Positions 22,322 through 33,915 of a DNA stretch of 64,000 nt are shown one piece after another (position 1 is the stretch's first letter; each line of letters starts with the position of its first letter). Where the stretch lies: the NCBI GenBank assembly GCA_037974665.1, contig CM075764.1, positions 86,980,825 to 87,044,824 of the forward strand, given 5' to 3'. Below the pieces are notes generated by a model. It had not been told where the DNA came from and searched no databases. It saw nothing but the letters and a program-made list of their open reading frames with translations. The position numbers and the translations under genes were made by a program. Source of the DNA: Ehretia macrophylla. Its lineage: Eukaryota > Streptophyta > Magnoliopsida > Boraginales > Ehretiaceae.

Positions 22322-23258
22322 TTACAACGCCATCTAATGAAATTACAACTAATTAACCATTCATTAACTAAGTCCATGATCAAATTCACCATCCAACATC
22401 CAACATCACAATGTAAGATAAAATAAAGCATGGGATATGCATCATATACATAAACTCAAGAAAGCTAAACAAGCAAGCTAACATAAACTAATATATCATA
22501 TACATAAAATAAATGATAGCATGTTTCCAATAAGTTACATATCTTGAGATTTGAACATCTCATGTTAAACAACACAAAAGAACTAGATAAAATCAATTTT
22601 AAGTCCATACTTGTTGATTAAGGCCCAATGCAACTCCTTTATTAATTTTATGGCCCGATTTGAGTTCCTAGCCTCATTTTAATCTTCACTAAAAAAAACA
22701 ACCTCATCTAATTTTATTAGACTAAATCCCATTGGACTTAACCAAAATCAAACCAATTATTCAAGGCTTTTAATTTATGACCTATCATAAATCTGCTGCA
22801 TATATACCAACTGTTTTGACTCGTTTAGCCTTTCCACAGTTCTCCAAAAATTCTGAAATTTTGCAGAGATGTATTTCTTCGAGTGTAGATAGTTTTGGAA
22901 TCAAACGAAACTCAATTCAGAGTTAAATTGACTGAGTTATGCCCCTCAGAACACAACTGCGAAAAACTGTCCAGTCCAGTGCGTGAATCAGTGAACTTAT
23001 TGATTTTGCTAAAAATGAAACTCTTAACCACGAAATTTGGAAATGCATATTAGAAGATGAAATGTTCTACTATCTCTATAGCATAACATACCCAAACTTA
23101 GCCCCAAAAAACAACATTTGATTACCAAAACAGTCACGTAAAATCAGTGCGCATAAACTTTTTTCAGAAATGTTGAAACATTTTTCTTGTTCTTTTGTGC
23201 TTAAGACTTTAGAAACTTTAAGCATACACATATGTAATCACATGAATCATCAAGCCTT
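22322..23258 (-). other. Leader of copia M, distal part
   Basis: Non-coding, AT-rich sequence between the G1 insertion and the M primer site. Together with 2046-2858 it forms the untranslated leader of the minus-strand copia. I see no ORF or structural RNA here. Confidence 0.5.
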
Positions 23259-23270
23259 GCTCTGGTACCA
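23259..23270 (-). promoter_or_regulatory. Copia M primer-binding site
   Basis: Minus-strand TGGTACCAGAGC, one base away from the usual TGGTATCAGAGC, 2 bases past the LTR end CCTTCA. It shows that the LTR to its right is the 5' LTR of a minus-strand element. Confidence 0.8.
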
Positions 23271-24033
23271 CTTGAAGGATCTCATATAGTTTAGAGATAG
23301 AACTATGAACATCATCAAGCTAAAAATCGAGCGGAAGCGAAACATGGCATTCAAAATTTTTTGGAATTCAAAGCATGATGTTCATATGAAACTCTAATCT
23401 TGATATCATGTGATTAACATATGTAAAACAAATATATAGCAAGTATATATATTGACAAGAGATAGTATAAGAGTATACCTTTTGTAGACAACTCATGGAA
23501 GTCATAAATCTGAATTTTCGCATACTTGATGGAAGACCCCTCCTCTTGAAAGCACAAGAGCTATAGTCCATCCACACGAGCAAAGAATGGCGTCTCCACC
23601 TTCATGGTTGTTTTGTGCTAGATCTACTATGGAATATTTATGATCTTGATTGTGAAGAAGAGAGCAAAACCATTTCCTCATTCTTTCTTGTTCATGGTAA
23701 CGTTTTTGGTGAAGAAGAAGAGAAGACAACTTCATCTCTTTTGCTTCATTTTTCATCCATGTATGATGAAGATGATGAAGAAGAGAAGAATTTTTCTTCT
23801 CATTTTCTTGCTGCATTTTTCTCACTATTTTCAGCCATGGAGGCTTAGCAAAAAAGAAGACAACTCTTTTCTCTTTCTTGTGTAGTCTCCAACGTATGCA
23901 GAGAAGAGAAAGAAGACAAGTCTTGTCATCTTTTTTCCCTACTTTCCTCATTGTTGTCCTATCTTTTAAACAAAAGAGAAGATAACCTTTCTTAAATCTT
24001 GTTTTTGTTATCTAGCTTTTTTTGAAAGATAAA

Positions 24034-24057
24034 ATACACACACACACACACACACAT

Positions 24058-24097
<40 letters not shown>
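24034..24097. repeat. Microsatellite (CA)n(TA)n
   Basis: About 64 bases of CA dinucleotides with one interruption (ACATAC), running into TA dinucleotides. It lies in the M LTR. A shorter TATATAT with similar flanks recurs near 24184. Confidence 0.95.
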
Positions 24098-24348
24098 TGT
24101 GTAGTATTTTTCCACTAAGGCAATAATATACACATAATATCATATGTATATTGTATGTTGACTTTCTTGGAAGATAAATAACATATATATATTGTGTAGT
24201 ATTCTTCCACTAAGTCATTTAAATATTCAACCTAATCACCATTAGTTAAAATTATGAAAATAACATTTTCATATTTCCACATTAGCCCTAACAGTTAATA
24301 ATAATAATTACATATTGACCATAATAACTTTTAAATGTCAATCATGCC

Positions 24349-24466
24349 ATTGTTAACTCCTTAACAATTCAAGAGAAACAAAATACTATTGTTAACACTT
24401 TAACAATTCAAGAGAAAACTAATTGCAATTGTTAACACTTTAACAACTCAAGAGAAACTAAAACGA
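24349..24466. repeat. 39-bp tandem repeat, three copies, in copia M LTR
   Basis: Three units of about 39 bases, each with ATTGTTAAC, CTTTAACAA and TCAAGAGAAA, start near 24349, 24389 and 24428. The first copy is the most diverged. The array lies about 1.1 kb from the LTR start in the element sense. Tandem repeats upstream of copia promoters can act as enhancers, but here that is only a possibility. Confidence 0.85.
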
Positions 24467-25570
24467 GCTCAGTAGGAAAACCATTCACCGTACTCTATTG
24501 TATGTGACTCTCTAGATTCACCGCTATATAGCACTGGAAAAACGTTGAACATTTTCAATGTTAATCAAACTATTCGATTTGTTTAGAGAATATCTCCCGT
24601 CATTCTCAAAACACTTTCAGAGTTATTGAGTAACGATCTAGCTACTAACATATCAAGACAGTTTATCAAGCAATGAAATCTTAATCAAGTAAATCTATTT
24701 ATGGTCGTCGATTATCGTGCAATCCAATCCTTCCATTAATTGTCCCGTCAAGCATGAACCATGATTCGATTAAGTTCATAAACTCGATACCATGCATAAA
24801 TCTAATTGGTGTAATGAGAGATGACATATGGAAAACTCTTTCTCCATCATTCACACCTCGGCTAAGGATTTTCTCATTAAACAACTAAGCTTAGATCACA
24901 TAGGACATCGTCTCACACTGGAGTTTAATGGATCCTATCTTGACCACTACTTGTCAATCACTATATCAAACGAATGAAACTGCGAGAGGACGCATCTCAT
25001 CTCGTTTGTCGAAACAATCATTGTCCAAATGCTATAATCAAATCCCAATACATATGATAGCCGTAATGTCTCAAGTCTAAGGATTACATGCAGAATCACA
25101 ATGAATAACAAATTATTAATCTAAAGTCATATAATTTGTTATTAACGTCACATTCAATGATCTATTCAACTAATAGTCACCCATATGTTTGTTAATCGTA
25201 TCCCTATACTGTTATGGCACATGGCTCACCATCCTTTATCATTAACATTCATATGTTAATCAAAGGTAACAACACGTGATAGTCCGTAATAGATTATTGA
25301 AATCCTGATCAAATAATCTAAAGACTATGAATACTTTAAGTATTTATCATATTAAAGAAATATGCCAATATATTTTAAACGCTTTTAGAATATATTCTTC
25401 TAATGAAAATACTAGGGACTTATTCATACACATATAGAAGGAGAATATGAATGTGCTAATCATGTCAATATGAAAACACACATATATAGACATAAATGTC
25501 ATAATGTACAAGTTAATGTCAAAATGGCCCAATATATGTCATCCAAATATGTAGCATTAAGGCATATCTC

Positions 25571-26456
25571 TACTAGTTGGGTCGTAGGTTTATCGGGGTA
25601 CATCCGGAGTACACCTACTGGAGTGATTGGGGTTTATGCCGGTACATTGTTCGAGGTTCGTGGATTGAGGTTCATGGTTCGTGATCAAAGATAAAGAGAA
25701 TTCTAGAGTCTTGGGGTTAAGTGTATTGTATGTGGTTTTTTGCTATTTCAATTGTCCTTTACTTGTTTTTAATGCTTATTTGCTTAATCTGTTGCATTGC
25801 ACACCCCGGGTAGACTCTATCCCTCACTGGACAATTGTGGTTGCTCATACCTCGCTTACATATTTCAGGAGTTGCTAAGGTTGAACCCCAGCCTGATTTA
25901 GTTGAGGGTGAGGAGCATGAGGTACAGTCGGACCAGTTATCTTAGTTGTTGTGTGATTTTGCTCGAGGTGGCTGTGTTTCTTGCTGCTTATGTGAAGACT
26001 TTGCTTGTTCTACTTTATGTTCTATTTTGGAGCCTTGAGCTCATGTATATATTGTATAGTTGTAAGTTTGAATGTATTGTATGATTAGTATCCATGGCAT
26101 GTAATAACTAATATTTTTACTGTTAGTTTGCAGCATGTTTGTGTGTGGTTGTAGGAGTTGTAGGGTTGACTTTAAGTTCTAAGAATGTTTAAATGTTATC
26201 ATAGAGTGGTATGATAAGTGGTTTTGTAAAGAAGTTCGTATTGTTGAATGTATGCTTGTATGTATATAAACTGTTGGTATTGCTTAAGGCTCGGATGGCC
26301 TTGAAGCTAGGATTTTAATTAGAAATGGAGCTCTTGTTGTTTTGTGGTTTATTGAATGTTTATAGGTTTTTAGAATGTCCACGGTACAGAGGAGACTTTG
26401 TCCGTTTGTCAGGTCCGAACATAACCTTTAATGTAGGGTTGGGTCGGGGCGTGACA
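25571..26456 (+). repeat. C 5' LTR, 3' portion only
   Basis: Plus-sense LTR tail that starts abruptly at the M LTR edge (GTTGGGTCGTAGG near 25577) and ends GGGTCGGGGCGTGACA. It aligns by eye with the later part of the T1 and T-solo LTRs (GGGTCGTAG, TTATAAG-side blocks, GGCTCGGATGGCCTTGA, AGAGGAGACTTTGTCCG). Roughly the first two thirds is missing and probably lies left of copia M, outside the window. Small ORFs here are not supported. Confidence 0.8.
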
Positions 26457-26462
26457 TTTAGG

Positions 26463-26474
26463 TAGTATCAGAGA
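26463..26474 (+). promoter_or_regulatory. C primer-binding site, decayed
   Basis: TAGTATCAGAGA, two substitutions from TGGTATCAGAGC, 6 bases past the LTR end. The following bases (AGCCGGGATAAG) match the T1 leader. Confidence 0.85.
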
Positions 26475-26557
26475 TATTAGAATGCATAAGCCGGGATAAG
26501 TTTCTCGATCTGTAGGTAGAGGTCTATTATGTGATTGCGTGATTGCAGGAATCAGCA

Positions 26558-28950
26558 TATCATGCCCCAACTCGACCCCTCCTATAATCAGTCAGGACGC
26601 AACGGAATTTCGGCAGTATAACGACAGTAAATAGGATACCGAGGCTCTAAACCAACCTCATTAAAACATCATACATCAACTTACAACAAACAACTCCTTA
26701 ATAAAATAACAACATACAACATAACCATATTATACCATAATCATTCTTTGTTATACGCCTCCGTTCTGACATAATACATGAACCTTAATATACGTTACAA
26801 AAATATATTGAACCAATCTAGCAACCTAATCATAAACAAAAGAAGGCTACTAAGTTAGCATCATTTAGATCATCATCTTTTCAACATCTTTTACATTATG
26901 AACTACAAAGCATATAAAAGTCAACTAGATTAATATACAAGATAGTAAGACAATACAACATCAAGGATAAGACTCTAGAACATAAGACTCATCCACGTAA
27001 GGCACATTTTCCTCTTCACGAGGCACGTACCCGTAGTCTTGCTCTACAACACCTGTAAGCATGCAATAATAGAGAGTGAGCTTATATAAAATAAGCCCAG
27101 TGAGGATCCGATAGATCTCGAACATTATTTACTATACTACTTAGAAATGATCCTTTGAGCAAGTAAACACACAATAACATCAATAATACTATCATCACAT
27201 AAACAATAATGACCATTCAATAAAGGATACACTAGTTGGTGTAGCTCCAAACGCCATCACGATCATAACAGCCTTCTTGTGACTCCCATAAACTCACGCA
27301 CCCGAGGTACCTCAATAACCTCTCCCTCCATGACACCTCCGTCATGCGAGCTGGAGGTAGTCTCTAGTAGTCATGCCGTTATCAACCTGACAGCCCGATG
27401 CTGCCCGAGAGGTGGCACACACATACCAAAGACTCAGCAATAATAATAAACATCATTCACAGGAGGACAATCTAGCATAATTGCCTATCTCCCGGTTCAT
27501 CAATCATCAATCAATAATCATCAATAATCATATTATCATCATAATAACATCAATAATCAATTTAACAACAAATAACTAAGTTAGATGACAAAGTAGGCCA
27601 TCCAACCGAACATGCATTAAACACACAATCAAACCCTAGTTTACCCATCATCAACTCACAATTCAATCACTCAAACCACACCCAATCAACTAAAGGCATA
27701 ATTTAACATTTTAAGAAAGACAACCTAAACTTCAAATATTCATATCTTACATTCTACTAATCCAAACAACTCCAAACCAGTTTCTATCACTCACCTATTC
27801 AATCATCTACATTAGTCCCCTCGGAAACCAACCAAAACACATCCAAATCATGCCCAATAACCCTAAAACCCTAGTGTGTCTTGGCTGAAATTTCCAAACT
27901 TTCACACGGACATCACAATCGAAAATTCGGCATTACAACAGTGCTACCACGTAATTATCAAACTTTTAGAAATCGATGGTAATCGATTTCATCCAATACA
28001 ACTCAAGATAATCAAGAAATGGCAAACAACTCAACTTTAAATACCCGAAAATTAATAATTATGCTACAATGGTTCAAATCTCGCAAGAATACATATAAAC
28101 GATCCTAGGCATGCACTGAGCATTAATCTAACATCAAATTAACATTTTAACGGTTCAATAATCAATTATACGCAAAAACATAAAAGATGAGTTTTGAGAT
28201 CTAGAATTTTTCTCTCACCTTTGATGCGATATAAGCCTAGATATGCATGCAATGCATGCCCAATAAGCGGAATCCAACTCGGCACGAAGTTCTTTGAAAA
28301 TTTGCTTTGAAAACTTAAAGAAAACCTTGGCTTATTCTCCCATGAAACTCTCGGCCCTTTGTGTGTGTTGAGGAGTATGTTTTGTGTGTGTTGGTGATAT
28401 ATGCATAAAGGTCAACATTTTAATGAAAGTCAAAGTTGAGAACTTTAGTATTTGTAGTGTTTTCTTGACTTTAAATTCATTTTCTTGATCATCAATGCTC
28501 AAAACAATTATTCAACACCCAGGATAGCTCAAGTAGGTTATTTTTAGGTGACAAGAAGTTTTACAATCAAACAATTCTACCCGAGTAGGCTTAAAACTCG
28601 ATTTTCGCAAAAGTCGGTGTAAAACCCTAATAAATTTCTAATCCGGTCTAAAAATCATTTTCATCAAACACAGGTCTAATCAAGTCTGAGGACTAGGTCT
28701 AGAAGGGTTAAAAAGAATAGTTTCAAAATTTTAGAGGACGTGTTTCAAAAATACTATTCACTAAAAGTCGACGATAAAATTTCTGACTCCGTTTTTTATG
28801 AAAATTTCATGAATGCACATTTAGCATGTTCTAGGAGTATTAATATCAAAATTATCATATTCTAAGTTATAGAGCATATAAACAGGTCAATTCATGCAAA
28901 ACGAGAATAAACACGCAAAACGAGATATGATAGGAAAGTGGGGTTTCACA
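26558..28950 (-). repeat. Solo LTR, family G, in the C leader
   Basis: 2393-bp LTR with no internal region. Its start is mutated (TATCATGCCCC for TGTCACGCCCC) and its end is GGGGTTTCACA. Flanks CAGCA (26553-26557) and CAACA (28951-28955) are a 5-bp target duplication with one mismatch. It is more diverged than the G1 LTRs, with the same conserved GC-rich block near 27330-27425. Unequal recombination between the two LTRs of a former full element is the usual origin of a solo LTR. Confidence 0.92.
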
Positions 28951-29229
28951 CAACAACTCTTTAATTGGCTAAGTGAAAAAATTGAATTGGTAAAGAACAT
29001 GCTAGCATAGAAATGGAACTGTAAAAGGTCTTTTAAGAGTTATTGTACGAACGTGGAAAGTCTAGAATGTAGAGTATGCTTAAGTGACTTATATGTATCT
29101 CTTGTATATAAAATGTTCATATGATCTTATATGTAACTTTATGTGGACTTATTTGATCTTCTTCTTATGTGTTTTACTTGTAAACTACATATATACCTGT
29201 CATAACATTTTGCATTCTAGCTCTACAAG
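28951..29229 (+). other. C leader, second part
   Basis: Leader of C between the solo LTR and the gag start. AT-rich, no credible ORF. Confidence 0.6.
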
Positions 29230-31032
29230 ATGGGGCCTCATTGTCAGAATAGAAATCAGAATGTTGGGGAAGAAGAGGTAGACCAGCGAACTATCAATGC
29301 ACAGTTGACCGCTGCTATAGGGCAAATTGCTCAAGTACTACAGAGATAGGGAGGAAATATCCTCGCGGGCAATCCAGTTCAGGGCCAGGCCGGAGTAGAG
29401 GGTGGTAGTAACTACCTTGAGAAATTCCTGCACCGTGGACCGTCTAGTTTCTTCGTGGAGCCCGATGATATTCTAGTTGAGCATTGGTTGAACAAAGTAG
29501 AGAAGATTCTTACAAGCCTCGAGTACTCTGATGCGGGAGGGTTACTTGTGCTGAATTTTTGCTCGAGGGAGATGCTGAGGAATGGTGGCACACCGTAAAA
29601 TCTAGATGAGAGGCTGAGGCAACACCACGGACATGGGATGAGTTTGTTAGAGAGTTCCGAGAGAATTATATTACACAGACAGCTATTGGAAGACGGGAGC
29701 AAGAGTTCATTAATCTGAAACAAGGCAACATGATGATTGATCAGTATGATGCTGCTTTCACCCGCTTATCCCGTTATGTGCCAACCTTATTTCAACCAGA
29801 GAGCAAGAGGATTCAGAGGTTTGTGTTAGGGCTGAGGCCCGATATCTCGCTGAATTTGTCTACCCAGGATTATCCTACTTATGCTGCAGCAATCAAGATA
29901 GCTGCCCGATATGAGAAACGCAAAGCAGATCTGTTTGGGGAACTGAGTCAGCCTAGTAAACGACTATATCAGACTCAGAGTCAAGGGTATCAGAGATAGA
30001 CTGTATCAGTTGGTCAAAGTCAACAGCCGATGCAGACTCAGAGTTACACAGGGCCTACTCAGACTTAGACACGACCAGTTCAGAGTCAGAATCTGGAGCA
30101 GTCTCGTCCAGTTGCAGCACGATCTCAACAGGGTAGTTCAGCTACCTCTTCTTACAGTGCTCCTATGGGAGGCACTGCTGCAAGACATCACCAGAAATGC
30201 AGCTTCTGTCAACGTCAGGGTCGTATAGCGGAAAAGTGCTGGAAAAGATTAAATAGGTGTACCGGCTGTGGGAGTGACAAGCATAGGGTCAAGGACTGTT
30301 TGAAATTTAAGAATACCAGGGGTCAGACATCTGGTCAGAGTTCTCAGAGCAGGGCACCAGCTACAGCACCAGTGCTACGGGGACATGCTCGAGTATTTGC
30401 TTTGGATGCAGAGGAGCTTTCGGATACGACTGCAGTGGTAGAAGACACTTTTCTTATTAATGATTAGTCGGTTAAGGTTTTAATTGACTCCGGGGCTACT
30501 CATTCATTTATTACACCTATTTGTGCACAAAATGCTAAATTGAAACATGATAAATTGTTGCATGAGATTGTGGTTCATACACCTATGGGTCCGAAGTTTG
30601 TTACCAAATCTATTTGTAAGGCATGTAATACTTATATCGAGGGTCATGTATTTCCTGTTGATTTGATTATTCTACCTTTCAACAACTTTGAAATTATATT
30701 GGGGATAGATTGGTTGGGAATATATTATGCACAGCTCGATTGTAGAAAGAAGATTGTGAAACTAGAAATGCTTAACCAACCTGTAATTGAAATAGTCGGA
30801 AGTAGAAAATCAACTGGAACTCCTATAATTTCTTCTATTAAAGCATCAAAACTATTAGGCAAAGGATGTAAGGCTTATCTTGCATATTTAATTAACCAAC
30901 CTAGGGACAAGTTGAAATTGAATGATGTGCCTATTGTGAGAGAGTTTCCGGAGGTTTTTCCTGAGGAATTACCTGGTTTACCACCTGATAGAGAGATAGA
31001 GTTCATGATTGACTTATTACTAGGGACTATAC
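29230..31032 (+). pseudogene. C gag and protease, broken
   Basis: Starts at ATG 29230 (MGPHCQNRN), which matches the T1 gag start in place. It shows capsid blocks (NYLEKFLHRGPSSFFVEPDD; DQYDAAFTRLSRYVP), two CCHC knuckles (CSFCQRQGR, where the usual H is R, and CTGCGSDKHRVKDC), and protease [11 protein letters not shown] near 30484. Downstream come LGIDWLG and the pre-RT linker [19 protein letters not shown] stops lie near 29347, 29998, 30066 and 30465, and a frameshift lies near 29540. Several of the stops sit where Gln is expected. It is cut at 31032, between protease and RT, by element A. Confidence 0.9.
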
Positions 31033-31536
31033 CTGTCACGCCCCAACTCGACCCCTCCTACAATCAGTCAGGACGGAACGGAATTTCGGCAGTATAATGA
31101 CCGTAAATAGGATACCGAGGCTCTAAACCAACCTTAATAGAACATCATACATCAACTCCAAAAACCATACAACAAACAACTTCTCAATAAAATAACAACA
31201 TACAACATAACCATATTATACAATAATCATTCATAGTTATATGCCTCCGTTCCAACATAATACTTAAACTTTAATGTACATTACAAAACATATTGATACC
31301 AACCTAGTAACTTAAACATAGACAAAAGAAAGACTACCGAGACAGCATCAACTGATTCATTATCTTTTCAACATCTTATACATTATAAGCTACAAAGCAT
31401 ATAAAAGTCAACTAGGCTACTATACAAGATATTAAAACAATACAACATCAAGGATAAGACTCCAGATCATAAGACTCATCCACGTATGACACATTTTCCT
31501 CTTCAGGAGGCACGTACCCGTAGTCCTGATCAGTTT
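31033..31536 (-). repeat. A 3' LTR, distal piece
   Basis: The first ~500 bases (window orientation) of a family-G LTR, beginning TGTCACGCCCC and stopping at the element B insertion point after GTAGTCCTGATC. The LTR resumes at 41313 with AACACTTGTAAGC, which continues the same family sequence. Confidence 0.85.
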
Positions 31537-33915
31537 TGTCACGCCCCAACTCGACCCCACCTACAATCAGTCAGGACGCAACGAAATTTCGGCAATATAA
31601 CGATAGTAATTAGGACACCGAGGCTCTAAACCAACCTCATTAATAACATTAAACATTCAATTCCATAACCATACGAACAACAACTCCTCAACAGCATAAC
31701 AACACAAAACATAACCGTAATATACAATAATCAGTCTTCGTTATCTGCCTCCATTCCAACATAACATACAATACCTCAACCTTATCATACATTTCAAAAA
31801 TAAGTTGAGACCCATCTAACAACTTAACCATAGACAAAAGAAAGCCACTAAGTTAACATCATTTGGATCATCATCTTTTCAACATCTATTACAATAAGAA
31901 CCATAAAGCATATAAAAGTCTACTAAACTAATGTACATGACACTAAACAACATAGAATCATGGATAAGACTCAGGGACATATGACTCATCCACGAAAGGC
32001 ACATTTTTCTCCTCAGGAGGCACGTACCCGTAATCCGGCTCGGTAACACCTGTAAGCATGCAATAATAGAGAGTGAGCTTATATAAATAAGCCCAGTGAG
32101 GATCCGATAGATCTCGACAGTATTCACTACAATCCTTGGATTTAGTCCTTTGAGCAAGTTAACACACAACAACATAAATAATGCTATCATCACATAACTA
32201 TATAACCAATCAATAAAGGATACTCTATTTGGTGTAGCTCAAAACGCCAACACGATCTCAACCATTCTTCTTATAACTCCCCATTACTCACGCACCTAAG
32301 GTACCTCACTAGCCCCTCCCTCCATGACACCTCCGTCATGCGAGCTGGGGGGTAGCCTATGGCAGTCATGCCGTTATCAACCCGACAGCCCAACGCTGCC
32401 CGAGAGGTGGCACACACATACCAAGACTCCATAATCATCATCAATCATCAATCAATCATCAATTATACATCATTGATAGCATCAATTATCATTTAAACAA
32501 TAAAAACTTAGTTAGATGACAAAGTAGGCCATCTAACTGGACATGCATTATAAACACTATTAAACCCTAAATTACTCATCTACAACTCACCATTCAACAC
32601 TCAAACACAACCCAATCATCTAAAGGCATCGTTCAAGAAATTAAAGAATGACAACCTAAACTTCAAAAATTCATAACTTACATTCTACTAACCCAAACAT
32701 TGCCAAATCAGTTTCTATCACTCACCCATTCAACCTACTACATTAGCACTCTCAGAAATCCACCATAACACCTCCAAAACATGCTCGATAACCCTAAAAC
32801 CCTAAGATGTCTTGGCTGGATTTTCTGGATTTTCCCACGAGCAATGTAATCGAAAATTCGGCATTACAACAGCGCTAACACGTAATTATCAAGTATTTAG
32901 AAATCGACTGCAATCGATTTCGATCATCACAACTCAATTAATTCAACATTGAACAATTTAATCTAAATTAAATACCCGAAAAATAAAAATTATGCTATAT
33001 CTGACAGAAACTCGTAGTATTAGCATAAAACGATCCCTAGAATGCAAGGAGCAATAATCTATCATCAGATTACAATTATAATGGTTCAATCTTCATTTAT
33101 ATGCAAAAATGCAAAAGACAAGTTTTGAGATCTAGAATTTTTCTCTCACCTTTGATGTGATAAAAGCCTAGGGATGCGTGAAGTGCGTGCCCAACAAGCA
33201 GAATCCAAGTCGGTGCGAAGTTTTACAGACAAAAACTAGGTTTTTCTTTGAAATTTTGTGTTGAAAACCTTGAAGAAAAGCTTGGCTATTCTCTCATGAA
33301 CCTCTCGGCCATATGTGTGAAAATGAAGGTGTTTTTGTGCTTTGCTTGTGTGTGTAGGTGATATAAGCCTCAAAGTTAACATTTTAAATAAAGTCAAAGT
33401 TAGTTTAAATTAGTATTTTTGTGTTTTCTTGACTTTAAATGCATTTTCTTGATCACCAAAGTTCAAAACATTTATTCAACACCCAAGCTAGCTCAAGTAA
33501 ATTATTTTTAGGTGACAAGAAGTTTTACATTCAAAGAATTCCACGGGAGTCGGCTTAAAACTCGGTTTTTGCAAAAGTCGGTGTAAAAACCCTAATAAAT
33601 TCCTAAGCCGATTTGAAATCCGTTTTTATCAATCACATGTCTATTAAAGTCCGTGGACTAGGTCTAGAAGGGTTAAAAAGACCAGTTTCAAATTTTTTGC
33701 GGATGTGCGTCCAAAATACTATTCACTAAAAATCGACGATAAAATTTCTAATCCCGTTTTTGATGAAAATTTCATGAATGCACATTTAGCACGTATTAGG
33801 AGTATTGACATCAAAATTATAACTTTCTAGGTCCTATAGCACATAAACAGGTCATACGCACGCAAAACGAGATATAGCACATAAAACGAGATAATCAGAA
33901 AAGTGGGGTTTCACA
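31537..33915 (-). repeat. B 3' LTR
   Basis: 2379 bp, TGTCACGCCCC to GGGGTTTCACA. The conserved GC-rich block is at about 32320-32420, and the splice-donor-like AAAGGTGAGAG (minus) near 33143-33153. No gene inside. Confidence 0.93.

Larger units (their letters stand above)
23273..25571 (-). repeat. Copia M 5' LTR (right edge approximate)
   Basis: About 2.3 kb. The inner edge is set by the PBS. The outer edge is where gypsy C LTR homology begins, near 25571; on the minus strand the LTR then starts near GATATGCCTTAATGC, so its terminal TG has decayed. It contains a CA/TA microsatellite and a 39-bp tandem repeat. A 149-codon ORF (23502-23951, minus) is low-complexity and not credible. The 3' LTR would lie left of the window. 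Confidence 0.65.

Noticed and set aside
23502..23951. 149-codon minus-strand ORF rich in Lys and Glu, with plus-strand ORFs overlapping it
   Set aside because: Low-complexity GAAGAA/CTTCTT-type sequence in the M LTR, open in several frames at once. No recognisable domain.
24034..24097. CA/TA repeat as a possible regulatory Z-DNA element
   Set aside because: An ordinary microsatellite. Nothing in the context supports a function.
25571..26456. Plus-strand ORFs of 60-74 codons as host genes
   Set aside because: They fall inside the C LTR tail, which is recognisable by its U5 end and PBS.
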